This document shows positions 1-7,978 of a DNA stretch of 64,000 nt, piece after piece. The notes beneath the pieces are model-generated. The model saw nothing but the letters and a program-made list of their open reading frames with translations. It was not told where the DNA came from and ran no database searches. The DNA is taken from contig NZ_LR732707.1 of the NCBI RefSeq assembly GCF_902506555.1, positions 520,001 through 584,000 on the forward strand, read 5' to 3'. A program made the position numbers and the translations under genes. The number at the start of each line of letters is the position of its first letter. Position 1 is the first letter of the stretch. The stretch is from Sphingorhabdus sp. 109. Lineage in GTDB: Bacteria; Pseudomonadota; Alphaproteobacteria; Sphingomonadales; Sphingomonadaceae.

Positions 1-2
1 AC

Positions 3-713
3 AACGGTCTGCTTGTGCGCTACGACAAGGGCTCGACGCTGGTTTACGCGATCGAGCCGGCCCAGCATCCGATTGCCAGCTATTATCGAAATACGATCAT
101 TCATCATTTTCTCGACAAGGCGATCATTGAATTGTCGGTCCTGAAAGCGCGCGAGGTCAGCGATCGCAACGCTGCCGAGGTGTTCTGGGAAGAAACTGAC
201 AGACTTCGCGATCTGTTCAAGTTTGAATTCTTTTACCCCGAGAAGCAGCAATATCGCGAGAATTTGAAAGCCGAACTGCAGCGTGCCGACCCGGACTGGG
301 AAGCGAAACTGGAGGAAGGAGGCGTCAAGCTGACCAGTCTTACCAACCGTTTTCAGCCGCTGATCGGTCACGCCGTATTTCTGCCATTTGTAGAGGCCTA
401 CACCATCGTTCTGGATATTTTGTCGCGGCTGGAGCCCGGCGATGCCATCGACAAGAAAAGCTGTGTGGAAACGGCGTTGAAAGAAGGTCGGCAGGCCTAT
501 CTTCTCCGCCGCATCACCAGCGAATCTTCGATCGGAAAAATCCTGTTTGAGAACGGCTTCAGAATGGCGGCGGGGCTTGGGCTGACCGGGGAGACCACTC
601 CCGAGACGATAGCCGAACGCAAGGCTTTGTTGCGAAAATTCAGAGCGCTGTCGCGGCGCATGGAAAAGTCCCGGCTCGAGCTGCTTGTTCTCGCCGACAA
701 GATATTTGAATGA
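3..713 (+). CDS. plsB: Glycerol-3-phosphate acyltransferase, PlsB-type, C-terminal part (5' end outside window)
   Basis: The frame is open from the first bases of the window, so only the C-terminal ~236 residues are visible and the GTG at 15 is not a real start. The segment with TLVYAIEP followed by ASYYRNTIIHHFLDKAI is characteristic of the C-terminal region of PlsB-family acyltransferases, which acylate sn-glycerol-3-phosphate at position 1, the first step of phospholipid and triacylglycerol synthesis at the inner membrane. The catalytic HX4D box would lie upstream and cannot be seen. The next gene, a wax ester/DGAT enzyme, starts 25 bp downstream, and the run continues with lipases and gpsA, so a role in neutral lipid formation is likely. 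Identification is from remembered family sequence, including actinobacterial PlsB2 proteins. Confidence 0.78.
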   Translation, partial: NGLLVRYDKGSTLVYAIEPAQHPIASYYRNTIIHHFLDKAIIELSVLKAREVSDRNAAEVFWEETDRLRDLFKFEFFYPEKQQYRENLKAELQRADPDWEAKLEEGGVKLTSLTNRFQPLIGHAVFLPFVEAYTIVLDILSRLEPGDAIDKKSCVETALKEGRQAYLLRRITSESSIGKILFENGFRMAAGLGLTGETTPETIAERKALLRKFRALSRRMEKSRLELLVLADKIFE

Positions 714-738
714 TCGTGCTGTCGAAAGGACCTGATCG

Positions 739-2319
739 ATGACTGAGCAGAGCAATATAAACCAACTGAGCGCCCAGGATGCCCAGTTTCTCTATATCCA
801 GTCCGCCACCAATCTCACGCACGTGATGGCGGTCTATATCTATGATCCCTCGACCGCTCCCGGGGGGAAGGTGCGATTCAAGGACATCATCGAACATATG
901 CGCAAGCGGATGGATGTCTCGCCGATGTTCAAACGGAAATTATACCGCCTGCCGCTGGATATCGATCATCCTTACTGGGTCGAAGACGAGCATTTCGACC
1001 TCGAGGCGCATATTTCACACAGCCGTTTGCCGGAACCGGGCGACTGGCGGCAATTCTGCATCCATGTCGCACGTCATCACAGCAAACCACTGGATATGAA
1101 CCGGCCGCTCTGGGACATGTATGTCGTGGAAGGGCTTGATAATATCCCGGGCTATGCCAAGGGCAGCTATGCCATTTTGACCCGGATTCACCATTCCACC
1201 ATTGACGGTGTTTCCGGGGCGCATTTCTTTGCCGCGATCTCCGACAAGGATCCGCATGGCACGCCGGCCATTCCATTGCCCAAGACCAAGGCCAGTGCCA
1301 ATGCCCTGCCAACCACCGCCGAAATCCTGAATCGGGCGATCAACAGCACCGTCACCTCGCCGGTAAAGCTGACTCAGGCTTTGATGAAATTCACGCCGGC
1401 TCTGCTTTCCTCGGCACAGAAAAGTCTCACGGGCGGTGCCGACAAGACCGAATCCGGCGTTCCCCAAACGCGATTCAATGCAGCGGTTACGCCGCACAAA
1501 ATGTTTGATGCGATTACTTTTGATCTAGAAGAACTGAAGCAAATGCGCCGAAAGGTGCAAGAGGCAACAATCAATGATGTAGTGCTGGCAATCTGCAGCG
1601 GGGCGCTGCGCCATTATCTGACCAAGCACAAGGAACTTCCGGACGAGCCGCTGGTTGCCGTCGCTCCGGTTAATGCTCGCAGCCGGTCCGGTGAAGAATC
1701 CAATCCGGGTACCAATATATCGGCAATGACGATCAAGATCTGGTCGAATATCGAGGACCCGATCGAACGGCTCGAAGCGATCCGGGATACGACTCGCGAA
1801 ACCAAAGCGGCGAAGTCCGGGCTCAGCGCGCGGATCATGACCGATCTGTCAAAACATATTCCCGGCGTGACGATGGCCGGTGTTTCGCGGATATTGACCG
1901 ACGAGCGTTTCGCTCCGAAAATGAGCAACCTCATGGTTTCCAACGTTCCGGGGCCGCAAATACAGCTCTATATGAACGGTGCCAAGCTGACCCATCAATA
2001 TGGTCTGGCCCCTCTGGCTCACGGAATGGGCCTGTTTATTGCCACGCCGAGCTATAACGGGACGATCTCGTTCAGTATCATCTCGGATCGAAAGATAATG
2101 CCTGATATTGAGTTTTTCAGGGAATGCCTGCAAAAGGCGTTCAATGAACTACGCGATGCGAAGCCGGGGAAGGTCGTCCAGCAACCCAGAAAGGCGAGCG
2201 AGGCTCCGAAAAAGCAGCCTGTTTCTGCGGATGGTTCGGTGATGTACCGGCGGGTTGCGAAAAAGCCGCGGGCGGTTGTTTCGAAACAGCCCGGCGGAGC
2301 CAGATCGAAAGCAAGTTAG
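739..2319 (+). CDS. Wax ester synthase / diacylglycerol acyltransferase (WS/DGAT)
   Basis: A 526-residue protein with the WS/DGAT active-site motif HHxxxDG at residues 151-157 (HHSTIDG), a PLW motif near residue 123 and an ND-type motif near residue 278 (INDVVLAI). The family transfers acyl groups from acyl-CoA to diacylglycerol or fatty alcohol, making triacylglycerol or wax ester at the membrane. The last ~50 residues are a Lys/Pro/Ala-rich, probably disordered basic tail that is unusual for the family. The ATG at 739 has an AAAGGA ribosome site 8 bp upstream. It lies between a PlsB-type acyltransferase and a patatin lipase, so synthesis and turnover of storage lipid appear to be encoded together. 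Sequence does not decide between wax ester and triacylglycerol as the main product. Confidence 0.9.
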   Translation: MTEQSNINQLSAQDAQFLYIQSATNLTHVMAVYIYDPSTAPGGKVRFKDIIEHMRKRMDVSPMFKRKLYRLPLDIDHPYWVEDEHFDLEAHISHSRLPEPGDWRQFCIHVARHHSKPLDMNRPLWDMYVVEGLDNIPGYAKGSYAILTRIHHSTIDGVSGAHFFAAISDKDPHGTPAIPLPKTKASANALPTTAEILNRAINSTVTSPVKLTQALMKFTPALLSSAQKSLTGGADKTESGVPQTRFNAAVTPHKMFDAITFDLEELKQMRRKVQEATINDVVLAICSGALRHYLTKHKELPDEPLVAVAPVNARSRSGEESNPGTNISAMTIKIWSNIEDPIERLEAIRDTTRETKAAKSGLSARIMTDLSKHIPGVTMAGVSRILTDERFAPKMSNLMVSNVPGPQIQLYMNGAKLTHQYGLAPLAHGMGLFIATPSYNGTISFSIISDRKIMPDIEFFRECLQKAFNELRDAKPGKVVQQPRKASEAPKKQPVSADGSVMYRRVAKKPRAVVSKQPGGARSKAS

Positions 2320-2400
2320 GGAGCGGATTGTTTTTGCGTCGCACGATGGACGGGCGACGCGCGATACCATGCGTAATCTTGGTGAAAGAGTGAATAGAAT

Positions 2401-3867
2401 ATGATCCTGAACACGACTTTGAAGATGGAAAAAGCGATGGCCCAGGCCAACAGCTATTCCGAATGGTCGAAAGCGGCGAAAGCGCACGACAAATCCACCG
2501 GAGTCGATATTTGGAAGGCATCTGATGAAAGCAAGCATTTCGATCATGCCTCCATCCGCCGTCGACTGAAGCGTCTTTCCAGGCTCTGGAAAGAGCAGGA
2601 CAATGCTGGGCTACTATATGCTTTGAACGAGGGCATTCACGGCAATATGGATGGCATGGGGCACGCCCGGCTCCATCAGAAGGCCAAATTCGGCACCAAA
2701 CAGCTGATCCAAGATTATGTCGACGCGATCGCCAATTCGCTCGAATATCTGGCGAGCGACAAGGTCACCGATATCCCGTTCGAGGAAAAACTCGATTTCT
2801 TTCGCCGGGCCCAGCATTGCTACGGACGGTCCGCCTTTCTGATGAGCGGCTCCGGCGCCTATCTCTATTTTCACGTCGGGGTGGCCAAGGCGCTTTGGGA
2901 AGAGGGACTGCTGCCTGATATCATGTCCGGCTCCAGCGGCGGATCGGTTGTTGGTGCATTGATCAGCACCCACACGGACAAGGAGATTCCGCCATTCTTC
3001 AAACCGGAAAATCTGATTATCGGACCGGAGCATGAAGAAAGCGATGGTTTTCTGGGCGGTCCCAGCCGGATGCGGGCCGACGAGATACGCCAGCGACTGT
3101 CGGACATGCTTCCCGATCTTACGTTTCAGGAAGCCTATGAGCTGACCGGCCGGCATCTGAACGTATCGATTGCGCCGGCGGAAAAACACCAGACTTCGCG
3201 CCTGCTCAATGCCATTGCATCACCCAATGTGTTCATTCGCGAGGCGGTCCTGGCCTCCTGTGCGGTTCCGGGCGTTTACCCGCCGGTGACTCTGGCGGCG
3301 AAAGATCACCGCGGCGAGCGGGTCCCCTATCTGCCCAACCGCAAATGGGTCGATGGTTCGGTTACGCACGATCTGCCGGTCAAAAGACTGGCGCGGCTTT
3401 ACGGCGTCAATCATCATATCGTCAGCCAGGCCAATCCGCTGGTCACGCCGTTTGCGACGGATGTCAGCCAGTCCCGCAATCCGCTTTCCTCTATCCGCAA
3501 TGCCTCAACCGCTACGATGAAGGCCTGGCTCAACGCCAATGTGGAGATCATGCAGAAACCCTTGTCCTATTTTCCAAGACTGAACAGCATGGCGAATATG
3601 GCGCTGTCGGTGATCAATCAGGACTATACCGGTGACATCAATATTATCCGGCCGACCATGTTCTGGAGCCCGTCCAAGCTTCTGAGCAACCTGCCGGTCG
3701 AGGATATTGCCGAACTGATCCAGCTCGGCGAGCGCACGACTTGGCCGAAAATTGAAATGGTCCGGACCCAGACCAAAATCAGCCAGACGCTGGACAGGAT
3801 ATTGTTCGAATATGAAAATGAACTGGCGCATGATCACGAACTGGTCGTTAAAAGGAAAATCGCTTGA
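2401..3867 (+). CDS. Patatin-like lipase with N-terminal DUF3336 domain
   Basis: 488 residues. The N-terminal ~140 residues are the helical DUF3336 region found in triacylglycerol lipases of the Tgl3/Tgl4/SDP1 type. The patatin domain follows, with a Gly-rich oxyanion segment (SGSGAYLYFHVG), the nucleophile elbow GSSGGS near residues 176-181 and the Asp of the Ser-Asp dyad in WVDGS near residue 317. These enzymes hydrolyse acylglycerols. GAAAGAG lies 10 bp before the ATG at 2401; in-frame ATGs at 2425 and 2437 are alternatives. The stop overlaps the TTG start of the following hydrolase by 4 bp (TTGA), so the two are probably co-translated. In context it is likely the first enzyme mobilising the lipid made by the upstream WS/DGAT. 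Confidence 0.88.
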   Translation: MILNTTLKMEKAMAQANSYSEWSKAAKAHDKSTGVDIWKASDESKHFDHASIRRRLKRLSRLWKEQDNAGLLYALNEGIHGNMDGMGHARLHQKAKFGTKQLIQDYVDAIANSLEYLASDKVTDIPFEEKLDFFRRAQHCYGRSAFLMSGSGAYLYFHVGVAKALWEEGLLPDIMSGSSGGSVVGALISTHTDKEIPPFFKPENLIIGPEHEESDGFLGGPSRMRADEIRQRLSDMLPDLTFQEAYELTGRHLNVSIAPAEKHQTSRLLNAIASPNVFIREAVLASCAVPGVYPPVTLAAKDHRGERVPYLPNRKWVDGSVTHDLPVKRLARLYGVNHHIVSQANPLVTPFATDVSQSRNPLSSIRNASTATMKAWLNANVEIMQKPLSYFPRLNSMANMALSVINQDYTGDINIIRPTMFWSPSKLLSNLPVEDIAELIQLGERTTWPKIEMVRTQTKISQTLDRILFEYENELAHDHELVVKRKIA

Positions 3868-4727
3868 ACCATCGCGACGGCACTCTGACGCTTGCGCCGG
3901 GTTCCAAGGCCGCCGGAGCCAGTCTCTACTGGCAGCAATGGTCGCCGGACGACGATCCCAAAGCAATCATTGTGCTGGTGCACGGCTACGCAGAACATAG
4001 CGGACGCTATCAATATTTTGCCAAGCATTGCGTGGCCAGAGGCTATGCAGTGTTTGCACTGGATCACTGGGGGCACGGGAAATCGGACGGTACGCCCGGC
4101 TTCGTTCCGGACTTTTCGGTATTCCGCGACGGTGTGGATCAACTGATTGCGCAGGCGAAGCAGGATTTTCCCGATTTGCCCGTCATGCTTGTCGGGCATA
4201 GTATGGGCGGATTGATCAGCGCGTCCTATCTGCTTGCCGGGCAGGACAAAATTGCCGCCTGCGTGCTTTCCGGTCCGGCGATAAAGGCGGCCGAAGAGCC
4301 GTCCGGGGTCCTCAAGGCGATCAGTGGTTTTCTGTCCCGCTTCTTCCCGAAACTTGGCGTGCTTGCTCTCGATTCAAACGGGGTCAGTCGCGATCCGAAG
4401 GTGGTGGCTGACTATCTTGCCGACCCGCTGGTCTATAACGGCAAGATGGGGGCGAGGCTGGCTGCTGAAATGCTGGGCAATATGACATCGGTACAGGAGA
4501 ATGCCGGGCAGATTTCATTGCCGATGCTCCTGCTTCATGGCGGCAAGGACAGCCTCGCCGGTGTCGAAGGTTCTGAATTTCTGGATCAGCATATTTCCTC
4601 GAGCGAAAAACAGCTGAAAATCTATCCTGAACTGTTTCACGAGATTTTCAATGAGCCTGAAAAAGATCTGGTCTTGAACGACATGACCGACTGGCTGGAC
4701 CAACAGCTGGCGACAAGAGGAGCGTAA
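3864..4727 (+). CDS. Alpha/beta hydrolase, monoacylglycerol lipase / lysophospholipase type
   Basis: 287 residues with a TTG start that overlaps the stop of the patatin gene (TTGA). The fold signature is complete: an HGYAEHSGRY oxyanion segment, DHWGHGKSDG, the nucleophile elbow GHSMGG with Ser near residue 113, Asp in GGKDS and His in LFHEIFNEP. This is the Hydrolase_4 pattern of bacterial monoacylglycerol lipases. No signal peptide is evident, so it is probably cytoplasmic. It probably acts on mono- or diacylglycerol released by the lipase encoded just upstream. Substrate is inferred from family and context only. Confidence 0.82.
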   Translation: MNHRDGTLTLAPGSKAAGASLYWQQWSPDDDPKAIIVLVHGYAEHSGRYQYFAKHCVARGYAVFALDHWGHGKSDGTPGFVPDFSVFRDGVDQLIAQAKQDFPDLPVMLVGHSMGGLISASYLLAGQDKIAACVLSGPAIKAAEEPSGVLKAISGFLSRFFPKLGVLALDSNGVSRDPKVVADYLADPLVYNGKMGARLAAEMLGNMTSVQENAGQISLPMLLLHGGKDSLAGVEGSEFLDQHISSSEKQLKIYPELFHEIFNEPEKDLVLNDMTDWLDQQLATRGA

Positions 4728-4728
4728 C

Positions 4729-5667
4729 GTGGGAACCGTCGAAATTTTCCTGACCATCCTTGGCATTCTGATGGTGTCGCTGATCGCGCTCTACGTGTTG
4801 TTTCCGCGCACTCTGTACGGCTTCTTGCGCAACAGTTTGCGACGCAAGGGCAAGTTGACGGCGAAGTCGGTCAAAGTGGGGGATATGATCTGGCCCTATC
4901 TTGAAGGCGGGGCGGCGGATGGCGAGCCATTGGTACTGCTCCACGGTTTTGGCGGCGACAAGGATAATTGGGCGATATATGCGCCGCAAATTGTCGGCAA
5001 ATATCGTTTGATTGCACCGGACCTGCCCGGATTTGGCGAAAATATTCGCGATATTTCCCGTGATTATGACATGGCGACGCAGGCAGCGCGGGTACGTGAT
5101 TTTCTGGACGCGATGGGCATCAAAAAATGCCATATTGGCGGCAACAGCATGGGCGGTTTTGTCTCTCTGCGCTTTGCGCTGGATTATTCCGAACGTTTGC
5201 TGTCGATGACGCTGTTCAACAATGCCGGTGTCGTCGGGGCCAATGAAAGCAAGCTTCAGAAGGAAGCTCAGTCGGGCAAAAACCCGTTGGAGATCCATAG
5301 CCCTGACGATGTGAAGCGGATGATGGCTTTTGTCGCGCACAAGCCGGTAAAGGTTCCGGGCCAGTTCCGGAAGATTTTCTACGAGGATTTTGCCGTCCAT
5401 CGTGAATTGCTCGACAAGATATTCTGGACACTGGTGGAAGACGGAACGGTCAAGCCGCTGAACGATCAGCTCGGACAGGTAAAGGCCCCGACCCTCATAA
5501 TCTGGGGCCGTCATGACCAGCTGATTGATGTCAGCTGTGTTGATGTATTGAAAGATGGCATCCCCAATGCGGAATCGGTGGTGTTCGAAGAAGTTGGTCA
5601 TATCCCGATGATCGAAAATCCGAAGGGCACCGCCAAGCATCATCTCGAGTTTCTTGCAAAATACTGA
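4729..5667 (+). CDS. Membrane-anchored alpha/beta hydrolase
   Basis: 312 residues, GTG start one base after the preceding stop. The N-terminus has a single hydrophobic segment (about residues 4-24), suggesting an inner-membrane anchor, followed by a hydrolase domain with LLHGFGGDKDNW, the elbow GGNSMGG (Ser near 140), Asp in WGRHDQ and His in EVGHIPM. The pattern resembles membrane-bound monoacylglycerol lipases such as ABHD6-like bacterial proteins. It is the second hydrolase in tandem and differs clearly from the first, so the pair may act on different acylglycerols or in different places (cytosol and membrane). Confidence 0.8.
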   Translation: MGTVEIFLTILGILMVSLIALYVLFPRTLYGFLRNSLRRKGKLTAKSVKVGDMIWPYLEGGAADGEPLVLLHGFGGDKDNWAIYAPQIVGKYRLIAPDLPGFGENIRDISRDYDMATQAARVRDFLDAMGIKKCHIGGNSMGGFVSLRFALDYSERLLSMTLFNNAGVVGANESKLQKEAQSGKNPLEIHSPDDVKRMMAFVAHKPVKVPGQFRKIFYEDFAVHRELLDKIFWTLVEDGTVKPLNDQLGQVKAPTLIIWGRHDQLIDVSCVDVLKDGIPNAESVVFEEVGHIPMIENPKGTAKHHLEFLAKY

Positions 5668-5728
5668 AATTCCCTGCAGTTTGAACAGATTGGGCTTCCG
5701 CTAGAGGAGTCGCCGATGGAGGGTCGAT

Positions 5729-6730
5729 ATGGAATTGAAGGTAGGATTGCTCGGCGGTGGATCATGGGGCACGACAGTTGCTTCTCTGGTGTCGCGCAAT
5801 GCGCCGATAAAGATCTGGGCGCGGGATTCCGAAACGGTCAGCGATATCAACAATGATCATCGCAACAGCAAATATCTGCCCGATATAAAATTACCGCCCG
5901 CCTTGACCGCGACGTCGGAGATAGGGGAGGCCGTCTCCGGCGCGGATGTGCTGGTGATGGGCATCCCTTCCAGCAATTTTCGCGCCGTTCTTGAAGAAGC
6001 GAAACAATATCTGAGACCCTGGGTTCCGGTCATCAGCCTTACCAAGGGCCTCGAACTGGCCACCGGCATGCGGATGACGGAGGTAATAGAGGAAGTGCTT
6101 CCCGGGCATCCGGTCGGCGTTCTGACTGGTCCGAATCTGGCCCGGGAAATCATGGCGGGCCAGGCGGCGGCGAGCGTGATCTCGATGGAAGACGAGATTA
6201 TCGTCAAGCAATTGCAGCAGCTTTTCCACTCCGGTCTGTTTCGTGTTTACACCAATACCGACCTGCTGGGGTGCGAACTGGGGGGCGTGCTCAAGAATAT
6301 CATCGCGATCGCGGTGGGCATGGGCGATGGCCTGGGGGCCGGCGACAATACCCGCTCGGCCTTGATCACCAGAGGGCTCGCCGAAATCACCCGGCTCGGC
6401 GTGGCCATGGGCGGAAAGCCCGAAACATTCGCCGGCCTCACCGGCATGGGCGACATGATCGCGACCTGTACCAGTCCGCTGAGCCGGAATCGCCATGTCG
6501 GAGTCGAACTGGGTAAGGGGCGGCATATTGATGAAATCATCGCCGATATGCACATGGTTGCCGAGGGGGTTAAAAGCGCGCCGACGGTGATCGCGCTGGC
6601 GAGAAAATATGGCGTCGAAATGCCGATCGCCGAGGATGTATTCGAAGTCACCAAAGGCAAGCGGTCGGCCGTTCGCGCATTTCGCGGACTGGTCAATCAA
6701 TCGGCTGGTGCAGAGTCCGACGCGGGTTGA
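5729..6730 (+). CDS. gpsA: Glycerol-3-phosphate dehydrogenase [NAD(P)+]
   Basis: 333 residues, the normal GpsA length. The dinucleotide-binding loop GGGSWGTTVAS is at the N-terminus, a TKGLE segment lies in the middle, and the catalytic-lysine segment GGVLKNIIAIAVG is near residue 188, followed by the DN(T)RSALITRGL signature. GpsA reduces dihydroxyacetone phosphate to sn-glycerol-3-phosphate, the acceptor for PlsB. Finding gpsA at the end of a PlsB-WS/DGAT-lipase run suggests that glycerol backbone supply is organised with neutral lipid synthesis. A gap of 61 bp separates it from the previous stop. Confidence 0.95.
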   Translation: MELKVGLLGGGSWGTTVASLVSRNAPIKIWARDSETVSDINNDHRNSKYLPDIKLPPALTATSEIGEAVSGADVLVMGIPSSNFRAVLEEAKQYLRPWVPVISLTKGLELATGMRMTEVIEEVLPGHPVGVLTGPNLAREIMAGQAAASVISMEDEIIVKQLQQLFHSGLFRVYTNTDLLGCELGGVLKNIIAIAVGMGDGLGAGDNTRSALITRGLAEITRLGVAMGGKPETFAGLTGMGDMIATCTSPLSRNRHVGVELGKGRHIDEIIADMHMVAEGVKSAPTVIALARKYGVEMPIAEDVFEVTKGKRSAVRAFRGLVNQSAGAESDAG

Positions 6731-6868
6731 AGATTCGCGGTTCCTGCCGAACCACAAGAGGTGAAAACATGGTCAACGGCACAGCGGGAGAGGCCGCATA
6801 TCCGCCTTGTTCCGCAGGATATTAACGAATTGGGTGGCAAAAATTCAGGCTCAAATGACTCAAAGATA

Positions 6869-6888
6869 AGCAAAATTTTGATTTTGCT
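6869..6888. repeat. AT-rich inverted repeat upstream of the DSF synthase gene
   Basis: AGCAAAAT - TTTG - ATTTTGCT: perfect 8-bp arms around a 4-base centre, ~130 bp before the rpfF start. There is no T-tract, so it is more likely an operator or RNA hairpin than a terminator. Which protein binds it cannot be told. Confidence 0.35.
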
Positions 6889-6918
6889 AACCATGTTACC
6901 CAATCTTCTCGGTTTAAC

Positions 6919-6947
6919 TTGCATTGAAATGGGGCATGTCATAAAAT
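6919..6947 (+). promoter_or_regulatory. Candidate sigma-70-like promoter for rpfF
   Basis: TTGCAT, a 17-base spacer and TAAAAT, ~70 bp before the rpfF start, in the AT-rich stretch just downstream of the inverted repeat at 6869-6888. Called by eye from the two hexamers and spacing. Confidence 0.35.
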
Positions 6948-7017
6948 TTTACATATAAGGTGAGGAGGTTTGTTAGGCTGAGTATCGTCGAACATCTTGC
7001 CGGATATGGAGTATGAT

Positions 7018-7971
7018 ATGGACTTTCGCAGTCGCGCTGCCAACGAGTTGGATCGTAATTTGACGATCGAGGCAAATGATATGCTGGTCCAGACACCCCC
7101 GATTGCGGAACAGGATATCTTCTCGAAACAGTTTCGCGAAATCGATTTGCGATTTGACCGTTCCGACGAAATCTTCTGGTGCTATATGAACCAGACATCC
7201 CGTCCCAGCTACACCTATGAACTTGGCGAAGAGATCCAGCAGGTGCAGGACTGGATCCACTCCAATTATGCGACCAACAGCGCCAATGCCGCAGATCCGT
7301 TGCGCTATTTTGTTGCAGCGTCCCACACGCCGGGGATTTACAATCTTGGCGGAGATCTGAAGCATTTTGCCGATTGTATCCGGCGTCGCGACCTCGGTGC
7401 GTTGAAAAAATATGCCCGGACCTGTGTTCACATGCAATATGAGAACAGCACCGCATTCGGGGCACCGATCATCACGATGGCGCTGGTGCAGGGCGACGCT
7501 CTGGGTGGCGGTTTCGAACATGCGCTTGCGTTCGACATATTGGTGGCCGAAAAAAGCGCGCGACTGGGGTTGCCGGAGATTCTCTTCAACCTTTTCCCCG
7601 GAATGGGTGCCTACAGCTTTCTGCGTCAGCGACTTAGCCGCAAGGAAACCGAACGGTTCATTCTCGAAGGCAAATTATACACCGGCGCCCAGCTATATGA
7701 CATGGGCGTGGTGGATATTCTGGCGGACGACGGAATGGGCGAGGCCGCCATTGTCGAATATACCAAGGAAAACCGCAAACGCTTCCATGCCGAGCGAGCC
7801 GTCTATCGGGCCCGCAAAATCGCCAATCCGGTAAGCCTCGAGGAGTTGCTCGAAATCACCGACACATGGGCCGAAACCGCACTCTATCTCGAAGAGGCCG
7901 ATGTTCGCAAGATGGAGCGGCTGGCCTCGGCGCAGGATCGACGGATAATGCGGTCGCTGCGGGCCGTTTGA
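7018..7971 (+). CDS. rpfF: DSF synthase, RpfF-type crotonase-fold enzyme
   Basis: Crotonase superfamily, ~317 residues. It matches RpfF better than ordinary enoyl-CoA hydratases: NLGGDLKHF, VQGDALGGGFEHAL, GLPEILFNLFPGMGAYSFL. The two catalytic glutamates of RpfF are present as E167 (GGGFE) and E187 (GLPE), spaced 20 residues as in the Xanthomonas enzyme (E141/E161). RpfF dehydrates 3-hydroxyacyl-ACP and releases a cis-2-unsaturated fatty acid, the diffusible signal factor. ATG 7018 is chosen because GGAG lies 6 bp upstream; ATG 7006 and TTG 6997 are alternatives. The gene ends 7 bp from the convergent end of an RpfC-like kinase gene, which strongly supports the assignment. Confidence 0.87.
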   Translation: MDFRSRAANELDRNLTIEANDMLVQTPPIAEQDIFSKQFREIDLRFDRSDEIFWCYMNQTSRPSYTYELGEEIQQVQDWIHSNYATNSANAADPLRYFVAASHTPGIYNLGGDLKHFADCIRRRDLGALKKYARTCVHMQYENSTAFGAPIITMALVQGDALGGGFEHALAFDILVAEKSARLGLPEILFNLFPGMGAYSFLRQRLSRKETERFILEGKLYTGAQLYDMGVVDILADDGMGEAAIVEYTKENRKRFHAERAVYRARKIANPVSLEELLEITDTWAETALYLEEADVRKMERLASAQDRRIMRSLRAV

Positions 7972-7978
7972 GGATTCT

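Larger units (their letters stand above)
6731..7017. other. Intergenic region between gpsA and rpfF
   Basis: About 290 bp, clearly AT-richer than its surroundings, with no convincing gene. A 63-codon frame (6761-6958) has no family features and I regard it as chance. The region holds an AT-rich inverted repeat and a promoter-like sequence, listed separately. A strong purine-rich ribosome-site-like sequence (GAGGAGG, 6962-6968) has no suitable start close behind it. Confidence 0.5.

Noticed and set aside
4797-4840. Single TGTACG near 4822 as another arm site
   Set aside because: Isolated hexamer in a coding gene far from att; only the spaced pairs near the cores are noteworthy.
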